In this document: positions 18,001 to 26,070 of the stretch, one piece after another
Layout: each line of letters starts with the position of its first letter
Numbering within the stretch: position 1 is the stretch's first letter
DNA from: Streptomyces sp. NRRL S-337
GTDB lineage: Bacteria; Actinomycetota; Actinomycetes; Streptomycetales; Streptomycetaceae
Assembly (NCBI RefSeq): GCF_000720175.1
Contig: NZ_JOIX01000026.1
Location: 1 to 64,000 of the forward strand
DNA length: 64,000 nucleotides
Direction of reading: 5' to 3'
Translations under genes and position numbers: made by a program
The notes under the pieces: model-generated
Told to the model about the DNA's origin: nothing
What the model saw: only the letters and a program-made list of their open reading frames with translations
Database searches by the model: none

Positions 18001-18929
18001 GCGCGCTGGTCGCCTATCTGCTCTACATCGACCTGTTCTTCGCCCCCGTCCAGCAGCTCTCCCAGGTCTTCGACGGCTACCAGCAGGCTTCCGTCTCGCT
18101 GGGCCGCATCCAGGAGCTGCTGCGCGAGCCGACCTCCACCCCCGCCGCCGAACGCCCCCGGGAGGTGCCCGCGCTGCGCGGCGAGCTCACCTTCGACGAC
18201 GTCCACTTCCGGTACGGCACGGCGGACACCCCCGCGCTGGCCGGGGTCAGCCTCACCGTCCCCGCGGGCCAGACCGTGGCCTTCGTCGGCGAGACCGGCG
18301 CCGGCAAGTCCACCCTGGTCAAGCTGGTCGCGCGGTTCTACGACCCGACCTCGGGCGCGGTCCGCGTCGACGGCACCGACCTGCGCGAGCTGGACCTGAC
18401 CGGCTACCGCCGCCGCCTCGGCGTCGTCCCCCAGGAGCCCTACCTCTTCGCCGGCACGGTCCGCGACGCCATCGCCTACGGCCGCCCCGACGCCACCGAC
18501 GCCGAGGTCGAGGCCGCCGCCCGCGCCGTCGGCGCGCACGCCATGATCGCCACCCTGGAGGGCGGCTACCTCCACGAGGTCGCCGAACGCGGCCGCAACC
18601 TCTCCGCCGGCCAGCGCCAGCTGCTCGCGCTGGCCCGCGCCGAACTCGTCGACCCGGACGTGCTGTTGCTCGACGAGGCCACCGCCGCCCTCGACCTCGC
18701 CACCGAGGCCGTCGTCAACCAGGCCACCGACCGCCTCGTCGGCCGCCGCACCACCCTGGTCGTGGCGCACCGCCTGACCACCGCCGCCCGCGCCGACCGG
18801 GTCGTGGTCCTCGACCGCGGCCGGATCGCCGAGGACGGCAGCCACGCCCAACTCCTCGCCCGCGACGGCCGCTACGCCGAGCTGTGGCGCACGTTCACCG
18901 GCGAGGGCGAGGAGGAGCTGGTGGCCTGA
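15063..18929 (+). CDS. Fused two-unit ABC exporter (TMD-NBD-TMD-NBD)
   Basis: At 1288 residues this is twice the normal ABC half-exporter length and contains two complete TMD-NBD units. Unit 1 has TM helices about 20-320, Walker A GTSGSGKS at 380-387 and LSGGQRQR. Its Walker B is LVLDDATS, with Asp509 replacing the catalytic Glu. Unit 2 has Walker A GETGAGKS at 1076-1083, a variant signature LSAGQRQL and a normal LLLDEAT with Glu1205. One degenerate and one consensus ATP site is typical of heterodimeric exporters, here fused into a single chain through an acidic/Ala-rich linker (about 590-700). Initiation is GTG 15063 after GGGAGG. Substrate unknown (lipid, peptide or drug export in relatives). 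Confidence 0.9.
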   Translation: MAGTDTDTAGAGWARRLTRDCWQYRKDVVLALGSSLAGMAVMALVPLVPKLIIDDVIVSHRRALGPWAGLLIAAAVVVYVLTYLRRFYGGRLALDLQHDLRTRMYGAISRLDGRRQDELSTGQVVGRATSDLQLIQSLLFMLPMMIGSVLLFVISLVVMAVLSPLLTVIALAVAPALWFIAKRSRARLFPATWYAQGQAAAVAGVVDGAVSGVRVVKGFGQEEQETGKLREAGRRLFAGRLRTVRLNARYTPALQAVPALGQVAMLALGGWMATRGQVTLGTFVAFSTYLAQLVGPVRMLAMMLTVGQQARAGVERVYELIDTEPALTERPDAHELPADAPATVEFDEVTFGYGTGDGARPVLDGFSLRIEPGETVAVVGTSGSGKSTVSLLLPRFYDVSAGRVLVGGHDVRDLTLASLRAAIGLVPEHSFLFSDSIRDNIAYGNPGATDAEIRAAARAAQADGFISELPDGYDTEVGEQGLTLSGGQRQRIALARAILTDPRLLVLDDATSAVDARVEHEIHEALRGVMAGRTTLLIAHRASTLALADRVAVLDGGRLVDVGTQEELAERCPLYRALLTDPEELGGVERDPAGELAGAFDGEFAASGLLEYAYAPDADGPEGAGPETAEPADDTVTPEITPELWVRREQDAEAGAAGVAPRAAAATGPGMAAATAGLPATPTLLDQVAALPPATDTPDIDEDRAVRPERSYGLRRLLHGFGAPLAVALALVAVDAVAGLLLPVLIRQGIDEGVRRGVLAGVWTAAVLALVVVLAQWAAQFGGNRMTGRTGERVLYSLRLKIFAQLQRLGLDYYERELTGKIMTRMTTDIDALSTFLQTGLVTALVSMLTFFGILVALLAIDLQLALVVFATLPPLVIGTYFFRKQSVKAYELARERISTVNADLQESVAGLRIVQAFRREHRGAERFAARSDAYRRARVHGQFLISIYFPFVQLLSSVAAALVLIVGADRVSANTLTAGALVAYLLYIDLFFAPVQQLSQVFDGYQQASVSLGRIQELLREPTSTPAAERPREVPALRGELTFDDVHFRYGTADTPALAGVSLTVPAGQTVAFVGETGAGKSTLVKLVARFYDPTSGAVRVDGTDLRELDLTGYRRRLGVVPQEPYLFAGTVRDAIAYGRPDATDAEVEAAARAVGAHAMIATLEGGYLHEVAERGRNLSAGQRQLLALARAELVDPDVLLLDEATAALDLATEAVVNQATDRLVGRRTTLVVAHRLTTAARADRVVVLDRGRIAEDGSHAQLLARDGRYAELWRTFTGEGEEELVA

Positions 18930-18940
18930 GGCTCCGGACG

Positions 18941-18972
18941 CGGCGGCCGGACCCGACGCGGCCCGGCCGCCG
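18941..18972 (+). terminator. Hairpin terminator after the ABC exporter
   Basis: A 10-bp perfect stem (CGGCGGCCGG with its complement) and a 12-nt loop begin 12 bp after the stop codon. Confidence 0.75.
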
Positions 18973-19121
18973 TCACGCCGGCGCCCCGGGCCCGGCCGCC
19001 GCCCCGCACCCTGAGCCCCCGCCGCCCGGCCGCCGGTCCCCGGACGGCCCCCGGGGGCTGGTGGTGCCCCCGGTGCGCAGATAGGTTCAGCCCGACCTTT
19101 GCAATCCCAAGGGGAGGGTGC

Positions 19122-20543
19122 ATGCGCAAGGCCACCAGATGGCTGCTGTCGCTCGCCGTGCTCATAGGCACGGCCACAGCCGGCAGCGCCCAGGCGGGAG
19201 CGGCCACCGCCGCCGAGCCGCCGACCAAGGACATCAAGGACCGGATCCTCGCGATACCGGGCATGAGCCTCGTCGAGGAGAAGCCGGTCGACGGCTACCG
19301 GTACTTCGTCCTGAACTACACCCAGCCGATCGACCACGAGCACCCGTCCAGGGGGACCTTCCAGCAGCGGCTGACCGTGCTGCACAAGTCCGTGGACCGC
19401 CCGACGGTGTTCTTCACCTCCGGCTACAACGTCAGCACCACACCGTCCCGCAGCGAACCCACGAAGATCATCGACGGCAACCAGGTCTCCCTGGAATACC
19501 GGTACTTCACCCCGTCGCGGCCCACGCCCACCGACTGGAAGAAGCTCGACATCCGGCAGGCCGCCACCGACCAGCACCGCATCTTCCGGGCGCTGCACCG
19601 CATCTACGGCAAGAACTGGATCGACACCGGCGGCAGCAAGGGCGGCATGACCGCCACCTACTACCGCCGCTTCTTCCCGCACGACATGAACGGCACCGTC
19701 GCCTACGTCGCGCCCAACGACGTCAACAACGACGAGGACTCCGCCTACGACCGGTTCTTCCAGCACGTCGGCACCCCGCAGTGCCGCGCCGACCTCGCCG
19801 CCATCGAGCGGGAGGCCCTGCTGCGCCGCGGCGAGATGGTCAAGCGCTTCCAGGACTGGGCCGACCAGGAGAAGCAGACCTTCACGAACACCGGCAGCGC
19901 CGACCGGGCCTACGAAGTCATGGTCACCGACCTGGTGTTCGGGTTCTGGCAGTACCAGCCCGCCGAGACCGCCTGCGCCGAGATTCCCAAGCCCACCGCC
20001 TCCACGGACGAACTGTGGAAGTGGATGGACAAGGTCGGCGGCTTCGACAGCTACACCGACCAGGGCATGGAGCCCTACCTGCCGTACTACTACCAGGCGG
20101 GCACCCAGCTCGGCGAGCCCGGTTACGGCTACCCGAACCTGGCCGGTCTGCTGAAGTACCCGGGCATCAACAACTCCCGCACCTTCGTGCCGAAGGACAT
20201 CCCGATGCGCTTCGACAGGCGCGCGATGCCCGACGTCGACCGCTGGGTGCGCCACCACGCCCGGCAGATGATGTTCGTCAACGGCCAGTACGACCCGTGG
20301 AGTTCGGAGCACTTCGAGGTGGGCAAGGGCTCCCGTGACTCGTACGTCTTCACCGTCCCCGGCGGCAACCACGGCTCCAACATCGCCAAGCTGAAGGACG
20401 CCGACCGCACCAAGGCCACCGCCGAACTCCTCGCCTGGGCCGGCGTCCCGGCGCCCGCGGGCACCACCCCCGCCCCGCTGGCCCCGGACAACAAGAAGCT
20501 GGACAAGCAGGAGAACCGCCGGATGCCGATGCTCCGCCCCTGA
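19122..20543 (+). CDS. Secreted serine peptidase, family S37 (PS-10/tripeptidyl aminopeptidase type)
   Basis: The 473-residue protein has a clear Sec signal peptide (MRKATRWLLSLAVLIG...AQAGA, cleavage near 26-31). The mature part matches the Streptomyces PS-10 peptidase family: nucleophile Ser172 in GGSKGG, Asp391 in VNGQYDPWSS and His417 in GGNHGSN form the expected alpha/beta-hydrolase triad. S37 enzymes release short peptides from N-termini of extracellular proteins. ATG 19122 is preceded by GGGGAGGG. It is convergent with the GH3 gene and separated from it by a bidirectional hairpin. Confidence 0.88.
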   Translation: MRKATRWLLSLAVLIGTATAGSAQAGAATAAEPPTKDIKDRILAIPGMSLVEEKPVDGYRYFVLNYTQPIDHEHPSRGTFQQRLTVLHKSVDRPTVFFTSGYNVSTTPSRSEPTKIIDGNQVSLEYRYFTPSRPTPTDWKKLDIRQAATDQHRIFRALHRIYGKNWIDTGGSKGGMTATYYRRFFPHDMNGTVAYVAPNDVNNDEDSAYDRFFQHVGTPQCRADLAAIEREALLRRGEMVKRFQDWADQEKQTFTNTGSADRAYEVMVTDLVFGFWQYQPAETACAEIPKPTASTDELWKWMDKVGGFDSYTDQGMEPYLPYYYQAGTQLGEPGYGYPNLAGLLKYPGINNSRTFVPKDIPMRFDRRAMPDVDRWVRHHARQMMFVNGQYDPWSSEHFEVGKGSRDSYVFTVPGGNHGSNIAKLKDADRTKATAELLAWAGVPAPAGTTPAPLAPDNKKLDKQENRRMPMLRP

Positions 20544-20569
20544 CGGGCCAACCGGCCGACCGACGGGCC

Positions 20570-20601
20570 GGCGCGCTCCCCGCGACCACGGGGAGCGCGC
20601 C
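20570..20601. terminator. Bidirectional hairpin terminator
   Basis: A 13-bp stem (GGCGCGCTCCCCG and its complement) with a 6-nt loop lies between the convergent S37 peptidase and GH3 genes. Confidence 0.85.
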
Positions 20602-20615
20602 GCACCCGCACCGGC

Positions 20616-22442
20616 TCAGTACGACAGGCCGTGCCCGATCTGGTACAGCGCCTTGTCCGGGACGTCGGCGCGCATTATCGCCACCGGCAGCCGGCCCACC
20701 GGATCCCGCCGCCCGGCGATCACCCGGGCCGCCGCCCGCAGCTCCACGTCCGTCCACGAATAGCTCGCCAGCGCCGCCTTGACGCCGTCCAGCTGCGCGA
20801 TGTCGTACGGATTGCGCACCGCCAGCTGCACCACCGGCTTCCCGGTGGCCAGCAGTGCCTCGACCAGCTTCCGCTGCGGCGAGATGGCCGTCACGTTGTA
20901 CGTGGCCACCACCACCGCGTCCCGCTCGCCCAGCGCCGCCACCGCCGCGTCGATCTGCGCGGACGTCGGCGACAGGCCCGTGGACCGCGCGGTGGCCGTG
21001 AAGCCCAGCTCGTCCAGGGCCCGCGCCAGGACCGTGGTCGGCGGGCCGCCGGTGCCCGACGGCGCGGCCGCGTCGACGCCCACCACCAGCACCCGCCGCT
21101 CCCGCCGGCGGGACAGCGGCAGCACTCCGCCGTCGTTGCGCAGCAGCGTGGTCGTACGGTCCGCGATCCGGTCCGCGGTCGCCAGATGGCCCCGGGTCCC
21201 GACGACCCGGTCCACCTCGCCCCGGCTGGTGTACGGGTCGTCGAACAGCCCCCGCCGTTCCTTCAGCAGCAGGATCCGCAGCAGCTTCGCGTCGAGGTCG
21301 CGCTCGGACAGGTCCCCGTCCTTCAGCGCCGTCAGGACGGCGCCGTGCGCCAGCGACAGGTCCGGCGGGTTCAGCAGCTGGTCCACGCCGGCCTTCAGCG
21401 CGAGGACCGGCACCCGGGCGTCGCCGTACTTCTTCCGTACGCCCTCCATGCCCAGTGAGTCCGTCACCACCACCCCGTCGTAGCCCAGGCGTTCGCGCAG
21501 CAGACCGGTGAGGATCGGCCGGGACAGCGTCGCCGGGTCCTCGCTCGCGTCGAACGCCGGCACGACGATGTGCGCCGTCATGATCGAATCGATCCCCGCG
21601 GCGATCGCGGCCTTGAACGGCGGCGCGTCCAGCCGCTCCCACTCCTCGGCGGTGTGGTGGATGTACGGCAGCCCCACATGGCTGTCGGTATCGGTGTCGC
21701 CGTGGCCGGGGAAGTGCTTGGCGCAGGCGGCCACCCCGCCGTCCTGATAGCCCCTCACCTGCCCACCGACCATACGGGCCACCGCCTGCGGATCGGCGCC
21801 GAAGGACCGCACCCCGATGACCGGGTTGGCCGGGTTGACGTTCACGTCCGCGTCCGGCGCGTAGTCCTGCCGGATGCCCATGGCGGCCAGCTCCTGCCCG
21901 GCGATCCGGCCCGCCGTACGGGCGTCGTCGCGGGAGCCGCCGGCGCCGAGCGCCATCGCGCCGGGGAACAGTGTCGCGGGCGCGCCGACCCGGGCCACTA
22001 TGCCGTGCTCCTGGTCCGTGGAGATCAGCACCGGTACGGGCACGCGCTGGGCGGCCGCGGCCTTCTGGATGCCGTTGGACAGCTCGGCGATCTGGTGCGG
22101 CTCACGGGTGTTGTGCGCCCAGCCGAAGTAGATGATGCCGCCGACGTGGTACTTCGCGATCAGCTCCGCCGCGTTGGCGACCCCGATCTCCTTCTGGTTG
22201 GCGGCGACGTCGGCCGGGTCGGGGTCGGTCGCCGAGTGGCCGTAGACCCGCATCACGAACAGCTGACCGACCTTCTCCTCCGGGGTCATCCGGGCGATCA
22301 GGCGGCGCAGCCGGTCCCGGGCGGCGGCATCGGGGGCGGGCCGGCGCCCGGTGACGGGCGCCGCCACGGCGGGCCCGGCACCCGCCGCGCAGGCGGCGAC
22401 GGCACCGGCCGCGGTGGTCAGAACGGTACGTCTGGAGTGCAT
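20616..22442 (-). CDS. Tat-exported GH3 beta-N-acetylhexosaminidase-like hydrolase (NagZ-type)
   Basis: The 608-residue protein starts at ATG 22442 (GGAAGGAG upstream) rather than at the longer open frame start at 22511. The N-terminus has a twin-arginine signal (HSRRTVLTTAAGAV) followed by a hydrophobic, Ala-rich stretch, so it is probably exported folded. The (beta/alpha)8 domain carries the NagZ signature KHFPGHGDTDTDSH (242-255), whose Asp-His pair acts as general acid/base. The nucleophile Asp328 lies in VVVTDSLGM. A second alpha/beta domain (~400-600) is present, as in two-domain GH3 enzymes. Release of N-acetylglucosamine from cell-wall or chitin fragments is the likely role. Confidence 0.88.
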   Translation of the reverse strand: MHSRRTVLTTAAGAVAACAAGAGPAVAAPVTGRRPAPDAAARDRLRRLIARMTPEEKVGQLFVMRVYGHSATDPDPADVAANQKEIGVANAAELIAKYHVGGIIYFGWAHNTREPHQIAELSNGIQKAAAAQRVPVPVLISTDQEHGIVARVGAPATLFPGAMALGAGGSRDDARTAGRIAGQELAAMGIRQDYAPDADVNVNPANPVIGVRSFGADPQAVARMVGGQVRGYQDGGVAACAKHFPGHGDTDTDSHVGLPYIHHTAEEWERLDAPPFKAAIAAGIDSIMTAHIVVPAFDASEDPATLSRPILTGLLRERLGYDGVVVTDSLGMEGVRKKYGDARVPVLALKAGVDQLLNPPDLSLAHGAVLTALKDGDLSERDLDAKLLRILLLKERRGLFDDPYTSRGEVDRVVGTRGHLATADRIADRTTTLLRNDGGVLPLSRRRERRVLVVGVDAAAPSGTGGPPTTVLARALDELGFTATARSTGLSPTSAQIDAAVAALGERDAVVVATYNVTAISPQRKLVEALLATGKPVVQLAVRNPYDIAQLDGVKAALASYSWTDVELRAAARVIAGRRDPVGRLPVAIMRADVPDKALYQIGHGLSY

Positions 22443-22535
22443 CCGCGCTCCTTCCGGAGGGCTTCCTCGACCTGGTACAGGACTCGTTGAAGGAAACTTC
22501 CAAGGAGACACGGATAGCCGGAAAACTATTGTCGG

Positions 22536-23591
22536 TCAATCACTCCGGTCGGGGGTGCCGCCCTCCTCTTGCACGCCGGCCGGCGGTGTGGGAGGGACCG
22601 CGGGAGACCCGCCGGCGGCGTCGCCCGCCGCGGCCCCGGCCGCCACCCCGTCGAGCAGCCGCCGCAGATGGTCCCGGCCCGCGGCCAGCAATCCGGGCAG
22701 CTCGGGCGCCTCCGGGAACCAGCGCTTCTCGTACTCCCAGCACAGCCAGCCGCCCGCGCCCAGGCCGTAACCGCCCTCCGGCGCGGGCACCGGACCGTGC
22801 GCCGCAGCCGGCTCCGGCCCGAGCGCGGCCAGCGCGGACGCCAGCGGCAGGGCGCCCGCCCCGAGCGGCACCGGACGCGGATCCGCCGCCGACACCACGT
22901 CCTTGACCTGCACATAGCCCAGATACGGAGCGAGTGCCGCCCGGGTGTCGACGGGCCGCTCACCACCGCGCCAGGTGTGCAGCACGTCCCACAGCGCGCC
23001 GACGCTGCGGTGCCCGACCAGGCCCAGCACCCGCGCGGCGGCCGCGCCCGTGCCGTGCGAGTCATGGGTCTCCAGCAGCACCCGGACGCCCCGCTCGGCC
23101 GCGAGCGGCGCCACCGCGGCGAGCCGCCGGGCGGCATCCGCGTCCGCCCCCTCCGCCGGCCGCTCCCCGCCGCCGGGGAACACCCGCACATACGGCGCCC
23201 CCAGGTCCGCGGCGAGCAGCACCAGCTCGGACAGCTCCTGCGCCAGCTCCGCCTCGCCCGCCGTGTCCCGCTCGGCCGCGACCCGGGCGTACCCGGCGAC
23301 GGCCAGGATCTCCACCCCGGCCGCCGCGAATTCCGCGCGCACCGCGGCCCGCTCCCGCGCCCCGATCAGCGGATGCACCGGCTCCTCCGGATGGGCCCGC
23401 AGCTCCACCCCCTGATAGCCGGCCCCGGCGGCCAGCCGCGCCACGTCGGCGACCGGCATGCCCGGCACCCCGAGCGTGGAGAACGCCAGGCGCAAGGGGG
23501 GCGCCGCCGCCCGGCCCGGGGCGCCGGCCGGGGTGCCGCCGCCCGGACCGCCGCCGTCTCCCGTGCCCTGCGTGCCGTCCGTTCCGGTCAT
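22536..23591 (-). CDS. Sugar phosphate isomerase/epimerase (xylose isomerase-like TIM barrel)
   Basis: The 351-residue protein starts at ATG 23591, 7 nt after GGAGAGGAG. The barrel begins at LRLAFSTLGVPGMP (~35) and has metal-ligand candidates in GYQGVELRAHPE, VLLETHDSHGT, ALWDVLHTW and WLCWEYEKRWFPEAPEL. This is the AP endonuclease family 2 (hydroxypyruvate isomerase/IolE-like) fold, which isomerises or dehydrates small sugars using a divalent metal. It sits just downstream of the MarR-GNAT gene on the same strand; the substrate is not identifiable. Its end and the start of the GH3 gene (22442) are separated by 93 bp, so cotranscription is possible. Confidence 0.75.
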   Translation of the reverse strand: MTGTDGTQGTGDGGGPGGGTPAGAPGRAAAPPLRLAFSTLGVPGMPVADVARLAAGAGYQGVELRAHPEEPVHPLIGARERAAVRAEFAAAGVEILAVAGYARVAAERDTAGEAELAQELSELVLLAADLGAPYVRVFPGGGERPAEGADADAARRLAAVAPLAAERGVRVLLETHDSHGTGAAAARVLGLVGHRSVGALWDVLHTWRGGERPVDTRAALAPYLGYVQVKDVVSAADPRPVPLGAGALPLASALAALGPEPAAAHGPVPAPEGGYGLGAGGWLCWEYEKRWFPEAPELPGLLAAGRDHLRRLLDGVAAGAAAGDAAGGSPAVPPTPPAGVQEEGGTPDRSD

Positions 23592-23619
23592 GCCGCGCTC
23601 CTCTCCTCCGTGGTCGTCC

Positions 23620-24690
23620 CTACGTGCCCGCACCGCGCAGCGACAGCCGCCAGTCCTGGCCCACCAGGTCCTGCCCGAAGCTGTGGTGCGGCGTCTGTGA
23701 GACCAGCTCGAAACCGGCCCGCTGGTAGATCCGGCGGGCCGCGCCGAGGACGGAATTCGTCCACAGCACCATCTCCTCGTACCCGGCGTCCCGCGCGAAA
23801 TCGACACACGCGTCGACGAGTTGCCGCCCGACGCCATGGCCCCGCGCGGACGGCTCCACCAGCAGCAGCCGCAACCGGGCCACACCCGGCCGGCCGTCCC
23901 GTACGCACATCACCGCACCGGCCCTCTCCCGGAGAGCTCCGGCAGGCTCCGCGCCAGGGGGGACCCCCGTCCTGTCCAGCTCCGCGATCCAGGTGCGGTC
24001 CCACCGCGGGTCGAACGCCTCGGCGTACTCCGCGACGATCCGGGCGACCAGCGCCTCGTAGCTCAGGTCGAAGCCGTACTCGGCGGCGTAGAGCGCGGCG
24101 TTCCGCTCGACCATCCAGCCGAGGTCACCGGGGCGGGCGGTGCGCAGGGTGACGGTGGGGGAGGAGGCCGCCGGTGCCTCGCCGGTGCCCGCGGGGTCGT
24201 CACCGAGCAGGACACGGATGGTCCGCATCGCGTCCGTCAGGCGGGCCCGGTCCGCCGCCGGAAGGTGCCGGAGCAGGGAGCCCGCCGCCTCCTGGGAGCG
24301 CTCCTCCAGCAGCCCCGCCGCCTCCCGGCCGTCCCCGGTGAGGGTGATCCGCTGGCGGCGCGGGTCCTGCTCGGACCTGCCGCGGCTGATCAGCTCCCGG
24401 TCCTCGAACTTGCCGAGCAGCCGGCTGAGATACCCGGCGTCCAGGGACAGCGAGGCCCGCAGATCCGCCGCGTCCACCCGCTCCTGGTGGGCGAGTTCGT
24501 AGAGCACCCGCGCCTCGGTGAGGGTGAACGGGGTGTAGAGGTGCCGCCCGTAGTCGAGCGCGCCGATCAGGTTGGTGTAGAAGCGGTTGAACCTGCGCAG
24601 CTCACGGACGTCGGCGGCGGGATCGGACGCCGCGGCGGAGTCGTCCGGCGCGCTGCCGGACCGGGCGTGGGAGGGTGCTTCGGTTGTCAT
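23620..24690 (-). CDS. MarR-type regulator fused to a GNAT acetyltransferase
   Basis: The 356-residue protein carries a MarR winged helix at about 20-150 (LTEARVLYELAHQ, DAGYLSRLLGKFEDRELISR, DPRRQRITLT). It is fused to a GNAT domain at about 175-350 with acetyl-CoA-binding motif A LLVEPSARGHGVGRQLVDA and the late YQRAGFELV motif. Such bifunctional MarR/GNAT proteins are common in actinobacteria, though their acetylation targets are largely unknown. ATG 24690 is chosen because GAGGTGG precedes it; an upstream in-frame ATG at 24720 lies inside the palindromic operator. It is divergent from the Gfo/Idh/MocA sugar operon. Confidence 0.85.
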   Translation of the reverse strand: MTTEAPSHARSGSAPDDSAAASDPAADVRELRRFNRFYTNLIGALDYGRHLYTPFTLTEARVLYELAHQERVDAADLRASLSLDAGYLSRLLGKFEDRELISRGRSEQDPRRQRITLTGDGREAAGLLEERSQEAAGSLLRHLPAADRARLTDAMRTIRVLLGDDPAGTGEAPAASSPTVTLRTARPGDLGWMVERNAALYAAEYGFDLSYEALVARIVAEYAEAFDPRWDRTWIAELDRTGVPPGAEPAGALRERAGAVMCVRDGRPGVARLRLLLVEPSARGHGVGRQLVDACVDFARDAGYEEMVLWTNSVLGAARRIYQRAGFELVSQTPHHSFGQDLVGQDWRLSLRGAGT

Positions 24691-24707
24691 CGTCGACCAC
24701 CTCACCA

Positions 24708-24720
24708 TTGACTGAGTCAA
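24708..24720. promoter_or_regulatory. MarR-type palindromic operator
   Basis: TTGACTGAGTCAA is a perfect palindrome with 6-bp arms, 18 bp upstream of the MarR-GNAT start codon. Its position suggests autorepression and possibly control of the divergent operon. Confidence 0.65.
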
Positions 24721-24819
24721 GGGTAACGAACGAGGCCGCTCCGCGCACCACCCCTTCCGCCCGCCGCCTCACCGGCCCGCCCGGCGGCCGGCCGGCGTCC
24801 GCCGCCCCGATGCCACCAT

Positions 24820-24833
24820 GGGAAGCGCTTGCT
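24820..24833 (+). promoter_or_regulatory. LacI-type operator upstream of the sugar operon
   Basis: GGGAAGCGCTTGCT contains the core AAGCGCTT palindrome with flanking G/C, the classic LacI/GalR-family operator centre in Streptomyces sugar operons. It lies 86 bp before the GTG start at 24919. It differs from the TTGGA-N4-TCCAA sites next to the lacI gene at 35131, so a different repressor is implied. Confidence 0.55.
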
Positions 24834-24918
24834 CCACCTCCGTTCCCGCTGCACCACGCCGCTGCTCCACCCGCCACCGAGGAAGCCGCCCCCGCACGAG
24901 GGGGAGAGAGGCCGGGCC

Positions 24919-26070
24919 GTGACACGCAGGACCGTACGCATCGCCATGAACGGCGTGACCGGGCGCATGGGCTACCGCCAGCACCTGGTCCGCTCCCTCC
25001 TCGCCCTGCGTGCCCAGGGCGGACTCCCCCTGGACGACGGCACGGTCATCTGGCCGGAGCCGGTGCTGGTCGGCCGCTCCCCGCAGAAGCTGCGCGCCCT
25101 GGCCGAGCGGCACGGCCTGCCCGAGTGGTCCTGCGATCTCGACGCCGTACTGGCCGACGACACCGTCGAGATCTACTTCGACGCCCAGGTCACCGCCGCC
25201 CGCGAGGAGGCCGTGAAGAAAGCGGTCGCCGCCGGCAAGCACCTCTACGTCGAGAAGCCCACCGCGAGCAGCCTCGCCGGAGCCCTCGAACTCGCCCGGC
25301 TCGCCCAGGAGGCCGGCGTCAGGAACGGCGTCGTCCAGGACAAGCTCTTCCTCCCCGGCCTGCGCAAACTCCGCCGCCTCGTCGAGGGCGGCTTCTTCGG
25401 CCGGATCCTGTCCGTACGCGGCGAGTTCGGCTACTGGGTCTTCGAGGGCGACTGGCAGCAGGCCCAGCGCCCCTCCTGGAACTACCGGGCCGAGGACGGC
25501 GGCGGCATCGCGGCCGACATGTTCCCGCACTGGGAGTACGTCCTGCACGAACTCTTCGGCCCGGTCCGCACCGTCCAGGCGCAGCTGACCACCCACCTCC
25601 CGCGCCGCTGGGACGAGTCCGGCACGCCGTACGACGCCACCGCCGACGACGCCGCCTACGCCGTGTTCCAACTGGCCGGCGGCATCGTCGCGCAGATCAA
25701 CTCCTCCTGGGCGGTCCGGGTGCACCGCGACGAACTCGTGGAGTTCCAGGTGGACGGCACCGAGGGCTCGGCCGTCGCCGGGCTGCGCGGCTGCCGGGTG
25801 CAGCACCGTTCCGTCACCCCCAGACCCGTCTGGAACCCCGACCTCCCGGTGGCCGAACCGTTCCGCGCGCAGTGGCAGGAGGTCCCCGACAACGCCGACT
25901 TCGGCAACGGCTTCAAGGCGCAGTGGGAGCTCTTCCTGCGCCATGTCGTCCGCGACGAGCCCTGGCGCTGGGACCTGGCGGCCGGCGCCCGCGGCGTCCA
26001 ACTCGCCGAACTGGGCGCCCGGTCGTCCGCGGAGGGCCGCCGCCTGGACGTCCCGGAGCCGGGCCGGTGA
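24919..26070 (+). CDS. Gfo/Idh/MocA-family NAD(P)-dependent sugar dehydrogenase
   Basis: The 383-residue protein starts at GTG 24919 (GGGGAGAGAGG upstream); the preceding in-frame stretch is intergenic. The N-terminal Rossmann domain begins TVRIAMNGVTGRMGYRQHL, a G-x-x-G-R-M variant of the family fingerprint. It continues to the conserved GKHLYVEKP motif, whose Lys is catalytic in the family. The C-terminal alpha/beta domain follows. It is the first gene of a three-gene operon overlapping by GTGA and ATGA junctions. It probably oxidises a sugar or sugar derivative. Confidence 0.85.
   Translation: MTRRTVRIAMNGVTGRMGYRQHLVRSLLALRAQGGLPLDDGTVIWPEPVLVGRSPQKLRALAERHGLPEWSCDLDAVLADDTVEIYFDAQVTAAREEAVKKAVAAGKHLYVEKPTASSLAGALELARLAQEAGVRNGVVQDKLFLPGLRKLRRLVEGGFFGRILSVRGEFGYWVFEGDWQQAQRPSWNYRAEDGGGIAADMFPHWEYVLHELFGPVRTVQAQLTTHLPRRWDESGTPYDATADDAAYAVFQLAGGIVAQINSSWAVRVHRDELVEFQVDGTEGSAVAGLRGCRVQHRSVTPRPVWNPDLPVAEPFRAQWQEVPDNADFGNGFKAQWELFLRHVVRDEPWRWDLAAGARGVQLAELGARSSAEGRRLDVPEPGR

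Noticed and set aside
14871..20372. 1833-codon minus-strand frame
   Set aside because: Antisense to the fused ABC exporter and S37 peptidase, both with intact motifs; the Gly/Val/Asp/Gln composition is typical of an antisense shadow.
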